The notes under the pieces were generated by a model. The model did not search any database. It saw only the letters and a list, made by a program, of their open reading frames with translations, and was not told the DNA's origin. A stretch of 56,983 nucleotides of DNA from JAEUSE01 sp964648985 (GTDB taxonomy: Bacteria; Patescibacteriota; Doudnabacteria; UBA920), in NCBI GenBank assembly GCA_964648985.1, contig CAZYMS010000007.1, positions 1 to 56,983 of the forward strand. Reading direction: 5' to 3'. Of this stretch, positions 24,816-32,314 are shown piece after piece. Made by a program: the position numbers and the translations under genes. The number at the start of each line of letters is the position of its first letter. The first letter of the stretch is position 1.

Positions 24816-25189
24816 TTATTGTGTGTTTCCTTGCAAAAGTATGGCCAGTACTATTGCCGCTAACACAAAGATGAGCAGTATTAAGAACGGCCGCCAGTTA
24901 ACGTCTTCTAACCTGCCCCATCCATCGCAGCGTTTGCATATGGTATCTCCTACAAAACCATTACCTTTGCATTTGCGGCAAATGCGAAATGAAGGGCGGG
25001 GCTGCCGTACCCGCGTAATTTNNNNNNNNNNNNNNNNNNNNNNNNNNNNNNNNNNNNNNNNNNNNNNNNNNNNNNNNNNNNNNNNNNNNNNNNNNNNNNN
25101 NNNNNNNNNNNNNNNNNNNNNTTGCATTTGCGGCAAATGCGAAATGAAGGGCGGGGCTGCCGTACCCGCGTAATTTTTTTCTTCCGCAC
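24816..25189 (-). CDS. small membrane protein with DnaJ-type zinc finger, split by a false gap
   Basis: On the minus strand AGGAGG lies 5 nt before a GTG at 25189. The reading starts RKKKITRVRQPRPSFRICRKC, runs into 100 Ns, then repeats the same peptide and continues KGNGFVGDTICKRCDGWG and a C-terminal membrane helix. 55 nt on each side of the gap are identical, so removing one copy and the Ns gives a clean protein of 72 residues. CxxCxGxG motifs occur twice, typical of DnaJ-like zinc binding. Role unknown. Confidence 0.75.
25022..25121. other. 100-N scaffold gap, probably spurious
   Basis: The 55 nt before the gap (24967-25021) and the 55 nt after it (25122-25176) are identical, as expected when two contig ends overlap but were joined by Ns. 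The real genome probably has a single copy and no gap. Confidence 0.85.
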
Positions 25190-25247
25190 TTATTCCTCCT
25201 AGATATATAATGATCTACGTCTTCCGAGGGAAGCTGGTAATTTTGTA

Positions 25248-25281
25248 TAAAAAGCGAGAAGTGGGCTGTCCTTCTCGCTTT
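25248..25281 (-). terminator. intrinsic terminator
   Basis: Perfect 11-bp stem (AAAGCGAGAAG/CTTCTCGCTTT) with a 9-nt loop. On the minus strand TTTTTATAC follows, ending the gene at 25306-25650. Confidence 0.85.
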
Positions 25282-25305
25282 CGTTTGTTCCGAATTATTT
25301 CTTCG

Positions 25306-25650
25306 TCACTTTTTGCACCCCCCCACGGGGGTGAGATCGTACACATTGATCTGCGCTAACGCTTCGTGTCCGTGGAAACGGCCTGTGTAATTTTTTGCGG
25401 TTACCCTGACTGGAACATCTTCTGTGTTCTTGTAGTCTGGGAAGTCAATGACGCATGAGCCGTCTTTACCTGTTTTGCAGGTAAAATCATCGGCATTTAT
25501 GTGCGCCCCCTCCACGTTTGCACTCGTGCATGCGTTGTGGACTACAAATTTGTGGCGCTTGACCACCGTTTTAGCCTCTGTTGAGGTGGGGGAAGCTAGG
25601 GCTGCCGCAAGCATGAGAGCGGCCATCGCCAGGCGAAGAATTCTAGACAT
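25306..25650 (-). CDS. secreted small beta-rich protein
   Basis: 114 residues. Signal peptide about 1-26 (LAMAALMLAAALASPTSTEA). The mature part has four Cys (NACTSANVEG, DDFTCKTGKDGSCVIDF, GGCKK), so two disulfides are likely. The pattern ...VEGAHINADDFTCKTGKDGSCVIDFPDY is reminiscent of carboxypeptidase-regulatory/Cna-B-like sandwich domains. GGAGG lies 8 nt before the ATG. A promoter and terminator bracket it. Confidence 0.75.
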   Translation of the reverse strand: MSRILRLAMAALMLAAALASPTSTEAKTVVKRHKFVVHNACTSANVEGAHINADDFTCKTGKDGSCVIDFPDYKNTEDVPVRVTAKNYTGRFHGHEALAQINVYDLTPVGGCKK

Positions 25651-25667
25651 AGTTTATCCTCCGGGAA

Positions 25668-25696
25668 AATGTACCTGTCTACCTCAGGTGTGCCAA
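25668..25696 (-). promoter_or_regulatory. possible promoter of secreted small protein
   Basis: On the minus strand TTGGCA (25696-25691), 17-nt spacer, TACATT (25673-25668), about 18 nt before the start, which would give a short leader containing the SD. Confidence 0.45.
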
Positions 25697-25819
25697 AGCA
25701 CTTGTTTGACCAGAACCTAACGGCTGTTTTGGCGGTAGGAAAGATGGCAAAACGTAGCCGCCTTTCCTAACGTCAAAATAAACAACATAGTAACATAAAC
25801 TGTTTGGAAAGTCAATTTG

Positions 25820-25866
25820 CCAGAGGGGGCCCCTCGGGAAACAGCTTCCCGAGAGGTCCCCTCTGG
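25820..25866. repeat. CAGAGGGG palindrome, copy 2
   Basis: CCAGAGGGGG...CCCCTCTGG with inner CTCGGGAA/TTCCCGAG. Its loop AACAGC is complementary to the AGCTGTTT loops of copies 1 and 3, so it may lie in reverse orientation. It lies between the divergent genes at 25650 and 26015. Confidence 0.85.
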
Positions 25867-26014
25867 CACCATTAAAAATGACAGTATGGCCGGACGACCT
25901 ATTTTGTGTTAAAGTATAGCCGGCATTTAAACCACATGCGTGGATAAAAAAGTGGTAGGCGCACAAATAAAATTGTGTGTAGGAAAAAACTCGAAAATTG
26001 AAGAGGTGGAACCA

Positions 26015-26500
26015 ATGAAATTACGAACAATCATGTTGGTTGGTTTTATTGCTGTGCTACTAATTGGAGCAGCCAGTTTTTATAGCAACAACAGCTCGGC
26101 TGCAACGCCACAGAAGCAGCTTAGTACAATCTACTTGTCCATGGCCAACAGGCCAGGGGTAGTAGAAAATCAGGAGCATGACGAAAGCCATACTTCTGGC
26201 GCATTAACTATTGGTGGAGTTAAATACGAAATTCAGTTTATCTCGGACTTCTCCAATGGAGACATGCCAGCGACTATTACTAGGTTCGCCAGTGACCACA
26301 CTGAAGTTCTGACGATCTCCCGTAGCGGGGACGTTATAGAATCGTACAACATGCCGAACGCCGGACCAACGCCTCAAAACAAGTGGAGCAAGAAAGATGG
26401 GGGCGCTGAAAACGACGAGGCTATGGGTACAGTGAGGCGGGACACCTGGCTCAAAATGCTTGCAGAAAAACTACAGCCACCTGCACCACCGGTAGGCTAA
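26015..26500 (+). CDS. secreted or membrane-anchored hypothetical protein
   Basis: 161 residues from the ATG at 26015 (GAGGTGG upstream). N-terminal segment LRTIMLVGFIAVLLIGAASFY is a signal anchor. The exported part is polar, with one compact beta-rich region (GALTIGGVKYEIQFISDF) and a Pro-rich end (PPAPPVG). No family recognised. Followed by the composite terminator/palindrome. Confidence 0.65.
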   Translation: MKLRTIMLVGFIAVLLIGAASFYSNNSSAATPQKQLSTIYLSMANRPGVVENQEHDESHTSGALTIGGVKYEIQFISDFSNGDMPATITRFASDHTEVLTISRSGDVIESYNMPNAGPTPQNKWSKKDGGAENDEAMGTVRRDTWLKMLAEKLQPPAPPVG

Positions 26501-26558
26501 CGAGCCATCCCACGCAGCGGGGATACAATTCCCGGTAAACAACCAACATACAAACACA

Positions 26559-26583
26559 GACGATGCTGCGATCGTCTTTTTTT
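26559..26583 (+). terminator. intrinsic terminator, composite copy 2
   Basis: GACGAT-GCTGCG-ATCGTC followed by seven T; near-identical to 24083-24108, including the flanks AAACACA and ATTCAC. Confidence 0.9.
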
Positions 26584-26594
26584 ATTCACCAGTA

Positions 26595-26641
26595 CCAGAG
26601 GGGAACCCTCGGGAAGCTGTTTCCCGAGGGTTCCCCTCTGG
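26595..26641. repeat. CAGAGGGG palindrome, copy 3
   Basis: Near-perfect hairpin CCAGAGGGGAACCC...GGGTTCCCCTCTGG with loop GCTG. Only two or three differences from copy 1. Confidence 0.88.
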
Positions 26642-26702
26642 CAATCCCACATAATTTCATATAATAGTCAGATAAGTGGTACATAATTATATTCAGTAGC
26701 GC

Positions 26703-26738
26703 AAAGACTTTCTCAATGACGAATGAGGGAGTCTTTTT
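26703..26738 (+). terminator. terminator-like hairpin
   Basis: AAAGACT...AGTCTTT with a partly paired TCTCA/TGAGG interior, then TTTTT. It lies before the next gene's leader and could be an attenuator rather than the end of a unit. Confidence 0.55.
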
Positions 26739-26778
26739 TAAAAAGCATGGCCGCCTCGATGAGGTGAAAGGAGTGCAT

Positions 26779-26826
26779 ATGAAAGTAAAGCATACGAAGT
26801 CTAGCTATGAGATTGCTTCTACATAA
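26779..26826 (+). CDS. possible 15-codon leader peptide overlapping the next start
   Basis: AAAGGAG (26767-26773) then ATG at 26779, reading KVKHTKSSYEIAST and stopping at 26826, 20 nt inside the next gene in another frame. The SD may instead serve as the entry site for coupled translation of the gene at 26807, which lacks a close SD. Confidence 0.3.
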   Translation: MKVKHTKSSYEIAST

Positions 26827-27643
26827 AATACTATCGATAATATTAGCAGTCAGTATTGCCTTTGCAGGGGCGGGCTTTGTGCGTGCGCAGTTGAATGACG
26901 CGAATACCCTACAAAAGCCAATAAATATTCGTGGTTCAGAAGCCAGTACGACCCAAGAGTCTGTGTTGCGCGAGCCATGCACTCTTCTTCCAATTGCTCA
27001 TATGACTCATGGGTCCGACCATGCGTATAGTTTCTGGGTAGAATACGACTTAGGTTCAGTGCAGAATGTGACTGCAGTTCTCCTCGACAACTCCGAAGCA
27101 GCCAACACAAGCAAATCTACCTATGTTGTATTTACTGGTAGCCAGCCTAGGCCTGGTGAACAATCGGGGAAAGTTGAGGTAAGTAATGGGGCGAATAGCA
27201 TATACATACCTTTCACCAATGCCGCAGCACAAGTAAGTTTCGTACGCATAGAACAATCTGCTGGCGCCAAAAACTCTGCGGCTCTTGAACACGCACTTAT
27301 CTGCGGTGAGAAGAATACACAGGCGGAGTGGAGCAAGGTGCTAGCAACAACTACCAGTAACCAAGCAAGTCCAACTATTACACCCCCACCAACGGCCAAT
27401 TGTCCGGGCGGAGATTTGTATTTAAGCAAAACAGAATTGGTAGTGGGAGAGACGCTCACGGCCATTGCGCCACCCATGTGGTACGACGGCGTATTTAAAA
27501 GTAGCAATACGGGAATTGTTGTAATAGATGGGAATATAGTGCGTGCGGTAGCGCCGGGCACCGCGCAGGTCTATGGAGTGGATTTTAAGGGAGGGAATAG
27601 TAGGGGGTGTGTAACGAAGGCGATTGCGGTTACTGTGAAGTAG
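26807..27643 (+). CDS. secreted protein with discoidin-like and Big_2-like domains
   Basis: 278 residues. Signal peptide about 1-28 (ending GFVRAQ). The first domain (about 35-165) contains VEYDLGSVQNVTAVLLDNSE and VSFVRIEQSAG, like F5/8-type (discoidin) sandwich domains that bind sugars. After a Thr/Pro linker the second (about 200-278) has LSKTELVVGETLTAIAPP and IDGNIVRAVAPGTAQVYGV, a Big_2-like Ig fold. A surface-binding role is likely. The upstream mini-frame may couple its translation. Confidence 0.7.
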   Translation: MRLLLHKILSIILAVSIAFAGAGFVRAQLNDANTLQKPINIRGSEASTTQESVLREPCTLLPIAHMTHGSDHAYSFWVEYDLGSVQNVTAVLLDNSEAANTSKSTYVVFTGSQPRPGEQSGKVEVSNGANSIYIPFTNAAAQVSFVRIEQSAGAKNSAALEHALICGEKNTQAEWSKVLATTTSNQASPTITPPPTANCPGGDLYLSKTELVVGETLTAIAPPMWYDGVFKSSNTGIVVIDGNIVRAVAPGTAQVYGVDFKGGNSRGCVTKAIAVTVK

Positions 27644-27654
27644 GGTGCCTGATT

Positions 27655-27697
27655 CCAGAGGGGACTCCTCTGGCATTACCAGAGGAGTCCCCTCTGG
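27655..27697. repeat. CAGAGGGG palindrome, copy 4 (short form)
   Basis: Perfect 19-bp stem (CCAGAGGGGACTCCTCTGG and its complement) with loop CATTA. It lacks the inner CTCGGGAA segment of the other copies. Confidence 0.88.
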
Positions 27698-27816
27698 AAC
27701 TGTCATCGAGCCGAGCAACATAGTAATCACCCTCAGCATGGTCATTGCTGATCGGGAATCTAGTGGCCTATGAGACGACATTGGACTAGTTTAATTGTCC
27801 GCTGCGGTGGCGGGAC

Positions 27817-27842
27817 TGGATTCCCGTATGCGCGAGAATGAC
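27817..27842. repeat. GGATTCCCG...GCGAGAATGAC repeat
   Basis: Matches 24 of 26 bases of 11040-11065 inside the fusion gene. Resembles the widespread GGATTCCCGC/GCGGGAATGAC palindromic repeats of many bacteria. Confidence 0.7.
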
Positions 27843-27867
27843 AGAAAAAGAATATGGAAACAAAAAG

Positions 27868-27919
27868 AAAGAGTAGTGCAGGATGGGCTTTAAGGGCCTT
27901 TCACATACACTACTCTTTT
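27868..27919 (-). terminator. bidirectional terminator hairpin
   Basis: Perfect 11-bp outer stem AAAGAGTAGTG/CACTACTCTTT with an inner GGGC/GCCC-type hairpin. A-rich on the left and T-rich on the right, so it can serve either strand; it ends the minus gene at 27950. Confidence 0.7.
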
Positions 27920-27949
27920 GTTGTCTAATATTGTGATTGTTCTGCCGCC

Positions 27950-28279
27950 TTAGCGGTAGATGCTTTTTGGGGCATATGACATCTGCTTTAGCAGTACCGC
28001 TATCCCAGTTCCCGCCCAGATAACGGGGATAAGAATCGAAATAGGTAAATCAATTATACCATCCAAAAAACTTTTGCTCATCGTCAAAAGCACAAACCCT
28101 ATAATGGCAGCTATACCGCCGAAAATAGTGGCTTGAAGTAAGACAACAGCAAACTTCACAATTACACATATCGCGACAATGCCCAACATGATAGCAAGTA
28201 AATAGAAGTATGGTGAATCTCCGAAGCCGGAGAGACCAGCTGTTGAAGCATTTTCGAATGTGGGTAAATTAGATTGCAT
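27950..28279 (-). CDS. small polytopic membrane protein
   Basis: 109 residues from the ATG at 28279, preceded on the minus strand by GGGAGGAA; an upstream in-frame start at 28381 would run through the leader and is rejected. Three membrane segments: FYLLAIMLGIVAICVIVKFAVVLL, IFGGIAAIIGFVLLT and ISILIPVIWAGTGIAVLL. No family recognised. Driven by a consensus promoter with a leader of about 110 nt. Confidence 0.72.
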   Translation of the reverse strand: MQSNLPTFENASTAGLSGFGDSPYFYLLAIMLGIVAICVIVKFAVVLLQATIFGGIAAIIGFVLLTMSKSFLDGIIDLPISILIPVIWAGTGIAVLLKQMSYAPKSIYR

Positions 28280-28397
28280 ATTTCCTCCCGGAATCAAATT
28301 GTAAAATTGCGATTTGTGTGTAAGATGACCAAGTCGGTTAGTTTTCCCCATATATAGGGCTCTTTTCCGTACAGCCATCACTGTTTGTGTTAAAAAT

Positions 28398-28426
28398 ACT
28401 ATAACATATTATATATAATATGTCAA
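28398..28426 (-). promoter_or_regulatory. consensus promoter
   Basis: On the minus strand TTGACA (28426-28421), 17-nt AT-only palindromic spacer, TATAGT (28403-28398). It drives the gene at 28279. Confidence 0.8.
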
Positions 28427-28700
28427 GTATTAACGCACAGAAACACCTTATGTTACAGCCCGGAATTGGCATATACTTAATTACCTCTTGCTTAGTAGGG
28501 ATTAAATAAACTTTCGCTCAAAAACGGTACATTACCTTTTATATATGCAGTTTTCCCCAGGTGAGCATGATAGTATATATGTATGTCCTCTACACGGGAT
28601 GGAGTAGCATCGCCTGCAGCTTTGCCTACACATCCAGCACCTTCTGGAAAAAACACCATTAAGTAAGAAGTGCGGCAGGATAAAAAGACTCAACCTAAAT
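28427..28700. other. intergenic stretch without recognised feature
   Basis: Upstream of the GH26-like gene. No coding frame with supporting signals and no strong hairpin seen. TATATATG-type AT tracts around 28538 and 28573 could hold promoter boxes but no clear -35 element is present. Confidence 0.4.
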
Positions 28701-30212
28701 ATGAAAAAGAAATTATACATAGTTGCAGGGCTCGGTGGCCTTGCCGTTGTGGCAGCCATCTACCAAGGTGTGCAGCTTACTCGTCAAAATTCTGCACCTT
28801 CTTATGAACCAATAAGCAAACGCCGCGCACTTGAAAAGCAGGCAAGGAACCTGGACGTGCAAACTGGCGTGAGTCCCGACACCATAGTAGTGCCACCGCC
28901 GGCCACGCCCATGACAGGCGATACAACAGCACCGTCCGTACTGGGTAGCTCTGTAGCGATAGATCTTTCTACTCCGCTACTTGCCTGCGTAAATGGAAAG
29001 CTTACTGCAAAACTTTCCTGGACCGCAGGGAGCGCAGTAACTTCTTATACTATTGAAAAGAAACCAGCCGGTGGAAGCGATGCTTCTTGGGTTGCTGTTT
29101 CTCCAAAACTACCAGCAACTGTTTTGTCTTATACCGATACTAATCTGAACCAGACTGGCTCGTGGACATATCAAGTCCACGCAGTGGCAAGCAAAAAGAA
29201 TTCCTATTCCGACGAACTAACGGTACAAGGGTATTCTTGTAGCGCCGCAGCATTTTCTGGAGGCGCGGCGCCTCAGCCAACTCCACCTCCTGCAGCTGCA
29301 GCGCCAAAACCAGCTCCAACACCTGCCCCAACTCCAGTTGCGCAGCCAACTCCCGCGCCGGTGTCTGCAGCAACAGTGCCATCTACTACAAAGCTCCAGT
29401 GGGGAGCCTACGTTGGGTGGCGCACCAGTGATTTGCCTGCATTTGAATCTACTGTTGGCAAGCCGGTGAATATACAAGCAACTTTTGTACACTGGGGCAA
29501 TGAAAACCAGTTCCCAAGCGAACTCGCGGCACCACTAAAAGCTTCTGGTAAAACCCTGCTCATATTCTGGGAAGCGATGGATTACAATGCCGATGAGGTA
29601 AACCAGCCAAACTTCAGTTACGACAAAATCTTAGCCGGGAATTACGACACCTACATAAAGAACTTCGCTGCTCAGGCCAAAGCGTACGGCGGCCAGGTTA
29701 TTGTGATTCCATTTGAAGAGGCAAACGGTAATTGGTACCCATGGGCTGGCAGCGTAAATGGTAATACACCAGCCAAGCACGTAGCTGCATACCGCAGAGT
29801 GCACGACCTCTTTGCCGGCGTAAGCAACGTGAAATTTGGTTGGAGCATGAACAACGACTCCGTACCAGATACCACGGCGAACAAACTTGAAAATTACTAC
29901 CCTGGTGATGCATATGTAGATTATGTGGGCGTGAATGGATTTAACTTTAATAATCCATGGCAAACATGGGACCAGGTATTTGGTCCAGCACTTACTCGCT
30001 TAGCTCAGTACAATAAACCAACCTACATATTCTCCATGGCCAGCGCTCCCGGTACTCAGAAAGCAGCATGGATCACTACTGGTATATCTAGCAGCTTAAA
30101 GAAGTACCCTAAGGTGGCAGGTTGGGTATGGTTTAATGAGAACAAAGAGCGCGACTGGCGCGTAAACTCGGATGCAGCAAGTCTTACCGCGTTTAAGGCG
30201 GCACTTCCATAG
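28701..30212 (+). CDS. secreted GH26-like protein with FnIII-like domain, nucleophile apparently lost
   Basis: 503 residues. An N-terminal membrane anchor (about 4-23) is followed by an FnIII-like domain (about 80-180: KLSWTAGSAVTSYTIEKKP...TWTYQVHAVAS), an Ala/Pro linker (about 190-225), then a TIM-barrel resembling GH26 beta-mannanases. VIPFEEANGNWYPW matches the GH26 acid/base site with Glu340 kept. The usual strand KPxxIxEFAS appears as KPTYIFSMAS, putting Ser445 where the nucleophile Glu is expected. It may bind glycan rather than cleave it. Neighbours are glycan synthesis genes. Confidence 0.78.
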   Translation: MKKKLYIVAGLGGLAVVAAIYQGVQLTRQNSAPSYEPISKRRALEKQARNLDVQTGVSPDTIVVPPPATPMTGDTTAPSVLGSSVAIDLSTPLLACVNGKLTAKLSWTAGSAVTSYTIEKKPAGGSDASWVAVSPKLPATVLSYTDTNLNQTGSWTYQVHAVASKKNSYSDELTVQGYSCSAAAFSGGAAPQPTPPPAAAAPKPAPTPAPTPVAQPTPAPVSAATVPSTTKLQWGAYVGWRTSDLPAFESTVGKPVNIQATFVHWGNENQFPSELAAPLKASGKTLLIFWEAMDYNADEVNQPNFSYDKILAGNYDTYIKNFAAQAKAYGGQVIVIPFEEANGNWYPWAGSVNGNTPAKHVAAYRRVHDLFAGVSNVKFGWSMNNDSVPDTTANKLENYYPGDAYVDYVGVNGFNFNNPWQTWDQVFGPALTRLAQYNKPTYIFSMASAPGTQKAAWITTGISSSLKKYPKVAGWVWFNENKERDWRVNSDAASLTAFKAALP

Positions 30213-30221
30213 GAAGCAGTT

Positions 30222-30334
30222 TCGTCTTCATGTCATAACGTCAAAAGTCGAAAGTCACAGACAGAAAACCTTGGATATATGTCCAAGGTTTTCTGATTTA
30301 TAACGTGATGACGTGAAGACCTTATGACCTTTGA
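30222..30334. repeat. stuttered inverted repeat enclosing a terminator
   Basis: The left arm at 30224-30241 and right arm at about 30303-30321 pair over 16 of 18 positions (GTCTTCATGTCAT-type words). GTCAAAAGTCGAAAGTC follows the left arm. The perfect hairpin at 30262-30295 lies between. The same GTCTTCATGTC word forms the arms at 38040 and 38101. Confidence 0.75.
30262..30299 (+). terminator. intrinsic terminator nested in the repeat
   Basis: Perfect 14-bp stem CAGAAAACCTTGGA/TCCAAGGTTTTCTG with loop TATATG. Ends the GH26-like gene. Confidence 0.75.
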
Positions 30335-30481
30335 TGAAATAGAAGTGTAACGGAGTGCCCGTTCAAAGCAATATAATGAGTACGTGTCTTAAGCGAATTT
30401 GTCAGAGTTGTCTGTGCATAAGTATGCGGATGCTCGCCGCATTGTGCCACAAAAGTGCTTATTTACAAGAAAAGAAAGACT

Positions 30482-30510
30482 TTGACAAAATGACAAATAA
30501 GTTATATAGT
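30482..30510 (+). promoter_or_regulatory. consensus promoter of GT2 operon
   Basis: TTGACA (30482-30487), 17-nt spacer, TATAGT (30505-30510). Leader of about 70 nt with a small GTCGT/ACGAC hairpin before the ATG at 30588. Confidence 0.85.
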
Positions 30511-30587
30511 GATACGATGGCTTTTTGGCTATTACCGCTAACATGAGCTGTTTTTTATTGTCGTAAAAACGACGAAGCTAACCATTC

Positions 30588-31673
30588 ATGACTACTCCGG
30601 CAGCAACATCTAAAGAGGCTGAAGAAATAGAGTATAAACCAGAGCTGGCGCCCAAAAAGCACAGTATCTCCATACTTATTCCTTGCTGGAACGAAGAAAA
30701 GACGATTGAGCGTTGTGTTTTGTCGTGTCTGGCTCAGACCACAGCAGCAGATGAGGTCATTGTAGTTGATGATTCATCCACTGACTCAAGTCCTGCTATT
30801 TTAGCGCGCTTTGGTGAGCGCATTCGAGTAGTTCGAACTCCGAAGAATAGCGGAAACAAAAGCCACGCTCAAGAGTATGGTCTTGGTTTTGTAAAAGGGG
30901 ACATAGTTGTTACCACCGATGCGGATACAGAAATGCATCCGAAATTCGTGGAAACAATTTTAAAAGATTTTCAAGATCCAAAAGTTGCTGCTTCTGGTGG
31001 GTACGTAGTAAGTCGTGCGCATAACTGGCTAACCTTGTGCCGCGCTTTTGAGTATTGCATAGGACAAAATATACATAAGCCAGCCCAGAGATATATAAAT
31101 TATATGTTCGTTATTCCTGGAGCTGCTGGAGCATTCCGAACAGAAATATTTAAGACTTACGTTAAATTTGACCACGATACCATTACCGAAGACTTGGACT
31201 TTACCTACAAACTACACAAGCAAGGACTAACTGTTGAATACAACAAGAACGCAATTGTGTATACACAAGACCCAGCCTCGCTTCACTCCTATATAAACCA
31301 AATGCGTCGGTGGTATGGCGGCGGCTGGCAGTGTCTTATGAAGCATAAAGACATAGCTATTCAGCCGGCAAAGGCACTTGAGCTTTCGCTTATGTACATT
31401 GAAGGTCTGGTATTTGCGCTCCTGGTATTCATACTTCCCATCATAAACTTTCAAGCTCTTGGCTACTTTATACTGACCTACTTCATTACCATTTCTGTAT
31501 TTGCTTTATACACAGCCATTCGGGAACGAAGACTTGCGCTGCTCATAGTACCTATTCCATACCTCCCTATAGTATTTATAAACGCATACGTATTTATTGA
31601 ACAATTTATTAAAGAAGTCATACTGAGACGGAAGCACTTGGTGTGGTTCAAACCAGAGAGGGTAAACATATGA
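30588..31673 (+). CDS. membrane-bound processive family 2 glycosyltransferase
   Basis: 361 residues. PgaC/hyaluronan-synthase-like GT2: ISILIPCWNEEKTIERCVLS, VIVVDDSSTDSS, TTDADTEMHP (DxD), TITEDLDFTYKLHKQG (TED) and QMRRWYGGGWQCL (Q..RW). Membrane helices occupy the last 110 residues. Such enzymes polymerise beta-linked amino sugars at the membrane, and the NodB-type deacetylase two genes downstream would fit a PgaB-like partner, although that is inference. Coupled by ATGA to the next gene. Confidence 0.9.
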   Translation: MTTPAATSKEAEEIEYKPELAPKKHSISILIPCWNEEKTIERCVLSCLAQTTAADEVIVVDDSSTDSSPAILARFGERIRVVRTPKNSGNKSHAQEYGLGFVKGDIVVTTDADTEMHPKFVETILKDFQDPKVAASGGYVVSRAHNWLTLCRAFEYCIGQNIHKPAQRYINYMFVIPGAAGAFRTEIFKTYVKFDHDTITEDLDFTYKLHKQGLTVEYNKNAIVYTQDPASLHSYINQMRRWYGGGWQCLMKHKDIAIQPAKALELSLMYIEGLVFALLVFILPIINFQALGYFILTYFITISVFALYTAIRERRLALLIVPIPYLPIVFINAYVFIEQFIKEVILRRKHLVWFKPERVNI

Positions 31674-31795
31674 GCTTAATACCATTTATCGGAATATCCA
31701 TGACTGTCCATCTCCTTATTATTGCCGTAAAACAGAGTAGGAAAGCAGTGGCATTTCTTACCGCTCCGCGGGCCCGAAAGGAAGTAGTGGCATGA
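31670..31795 (+). CDS. 41-residue membrane peptide
   Basis: Start overlaps the previous stop (ATGA at 31670-31673) and its stop overlaps the next start (ATGA at 31792-31795). One hydrophobic segment (LIPFIGISMTVHLLIIAV) and a basic tail (KQSRKAVAFLTAPRARKE). The double coupling supports that it is translated. It may be a small accessory subunit of the synthase, as PgaD is to PgaC, but similarity is not claimed. Confidence 0.6.
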   Translation: MSLIPFIGISMTVHLLIIAVKQSRKAVAFLTAPRARKEVVA

Positions 31796-32277
31796 AGAAG
31801 AGTTTACACAGTTTAATTTCATTTTTTATTGTTATAGTTGTTGCGGTATTAGTGTTCGGTGTTGCGGGGACTATAGTGTGGATTAATGTGGCCAATTCAC
31901 ATTCTAACTACCGAGTGATAAAAAATGAAATTGCTGACCATCACTTGTACGAGCAGTTCCAGCAAAGAGTTATGGCGGCAGCTCCAAACCAGACAGAGAA
32001 AGAGGACGAGGTATCATCTTCACGTGAAATGCAAGAACAGCCAGACCCGTCCCGCTCAAAAGCCCATGCACTCGTTTGCCAAGAGCTTGCGCAACGCGAC
32101 AGTACTACTTTATATAGCTATTTGGAAAGCTCGGGCCGGTCAAAGTCGTTCAGTACCAGACAGTTTTTAGCTGAAAAATATAATATAGTATCCTACACGG
32201 GTAGCAGTCTACAGAATCAGCAATTATTAAAAGCACTTAAAGCTGATGATTTGCAAACTGCTGAATGTGTGCAATAA
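31792..32277 (+). CDS. signal-anchored hypothetical protein
   Basis: 161 residues. N-terminal membrane segment (LISFFIVIVVAVLVFGVAGTIVW), then an exported helical, Gln- and Glu-rich domain with two Cys (HALVCQEL; TAECVQ) that may pair. No family recognised. Translationally coupled to the GT2 and its small membrane peptide, so it probably belongs to the same exopolysaccharide machinery. Confidence 0.65.
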   Translation: MKKSLHSLISFFIVIVVAVLVFGVAGTIVWINVANSHSNYRVIKNEIADHHLYEQFQQRVMAAAPNQTEKEDEVSSSREMQEQPDPSRSKAHALVCQELAQRDSTTLYSYLESSGRSKSFSTRQFLAEKYNIVSYTGSSLQNQQLLKALKADDLQTAECVQ

Positions 32278-32314
32278 TATACCATCCTAAAATTACGTTA
32301 GTAAGTGTTTATAT

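Noticed and set aside
30355..30546. 63-residue plus-strand frame after the GH26-like gene
   Set aside because: It contains the consensus promoter at 30482-30510 and has no SD, so the stretch is better read as leader and promoter.
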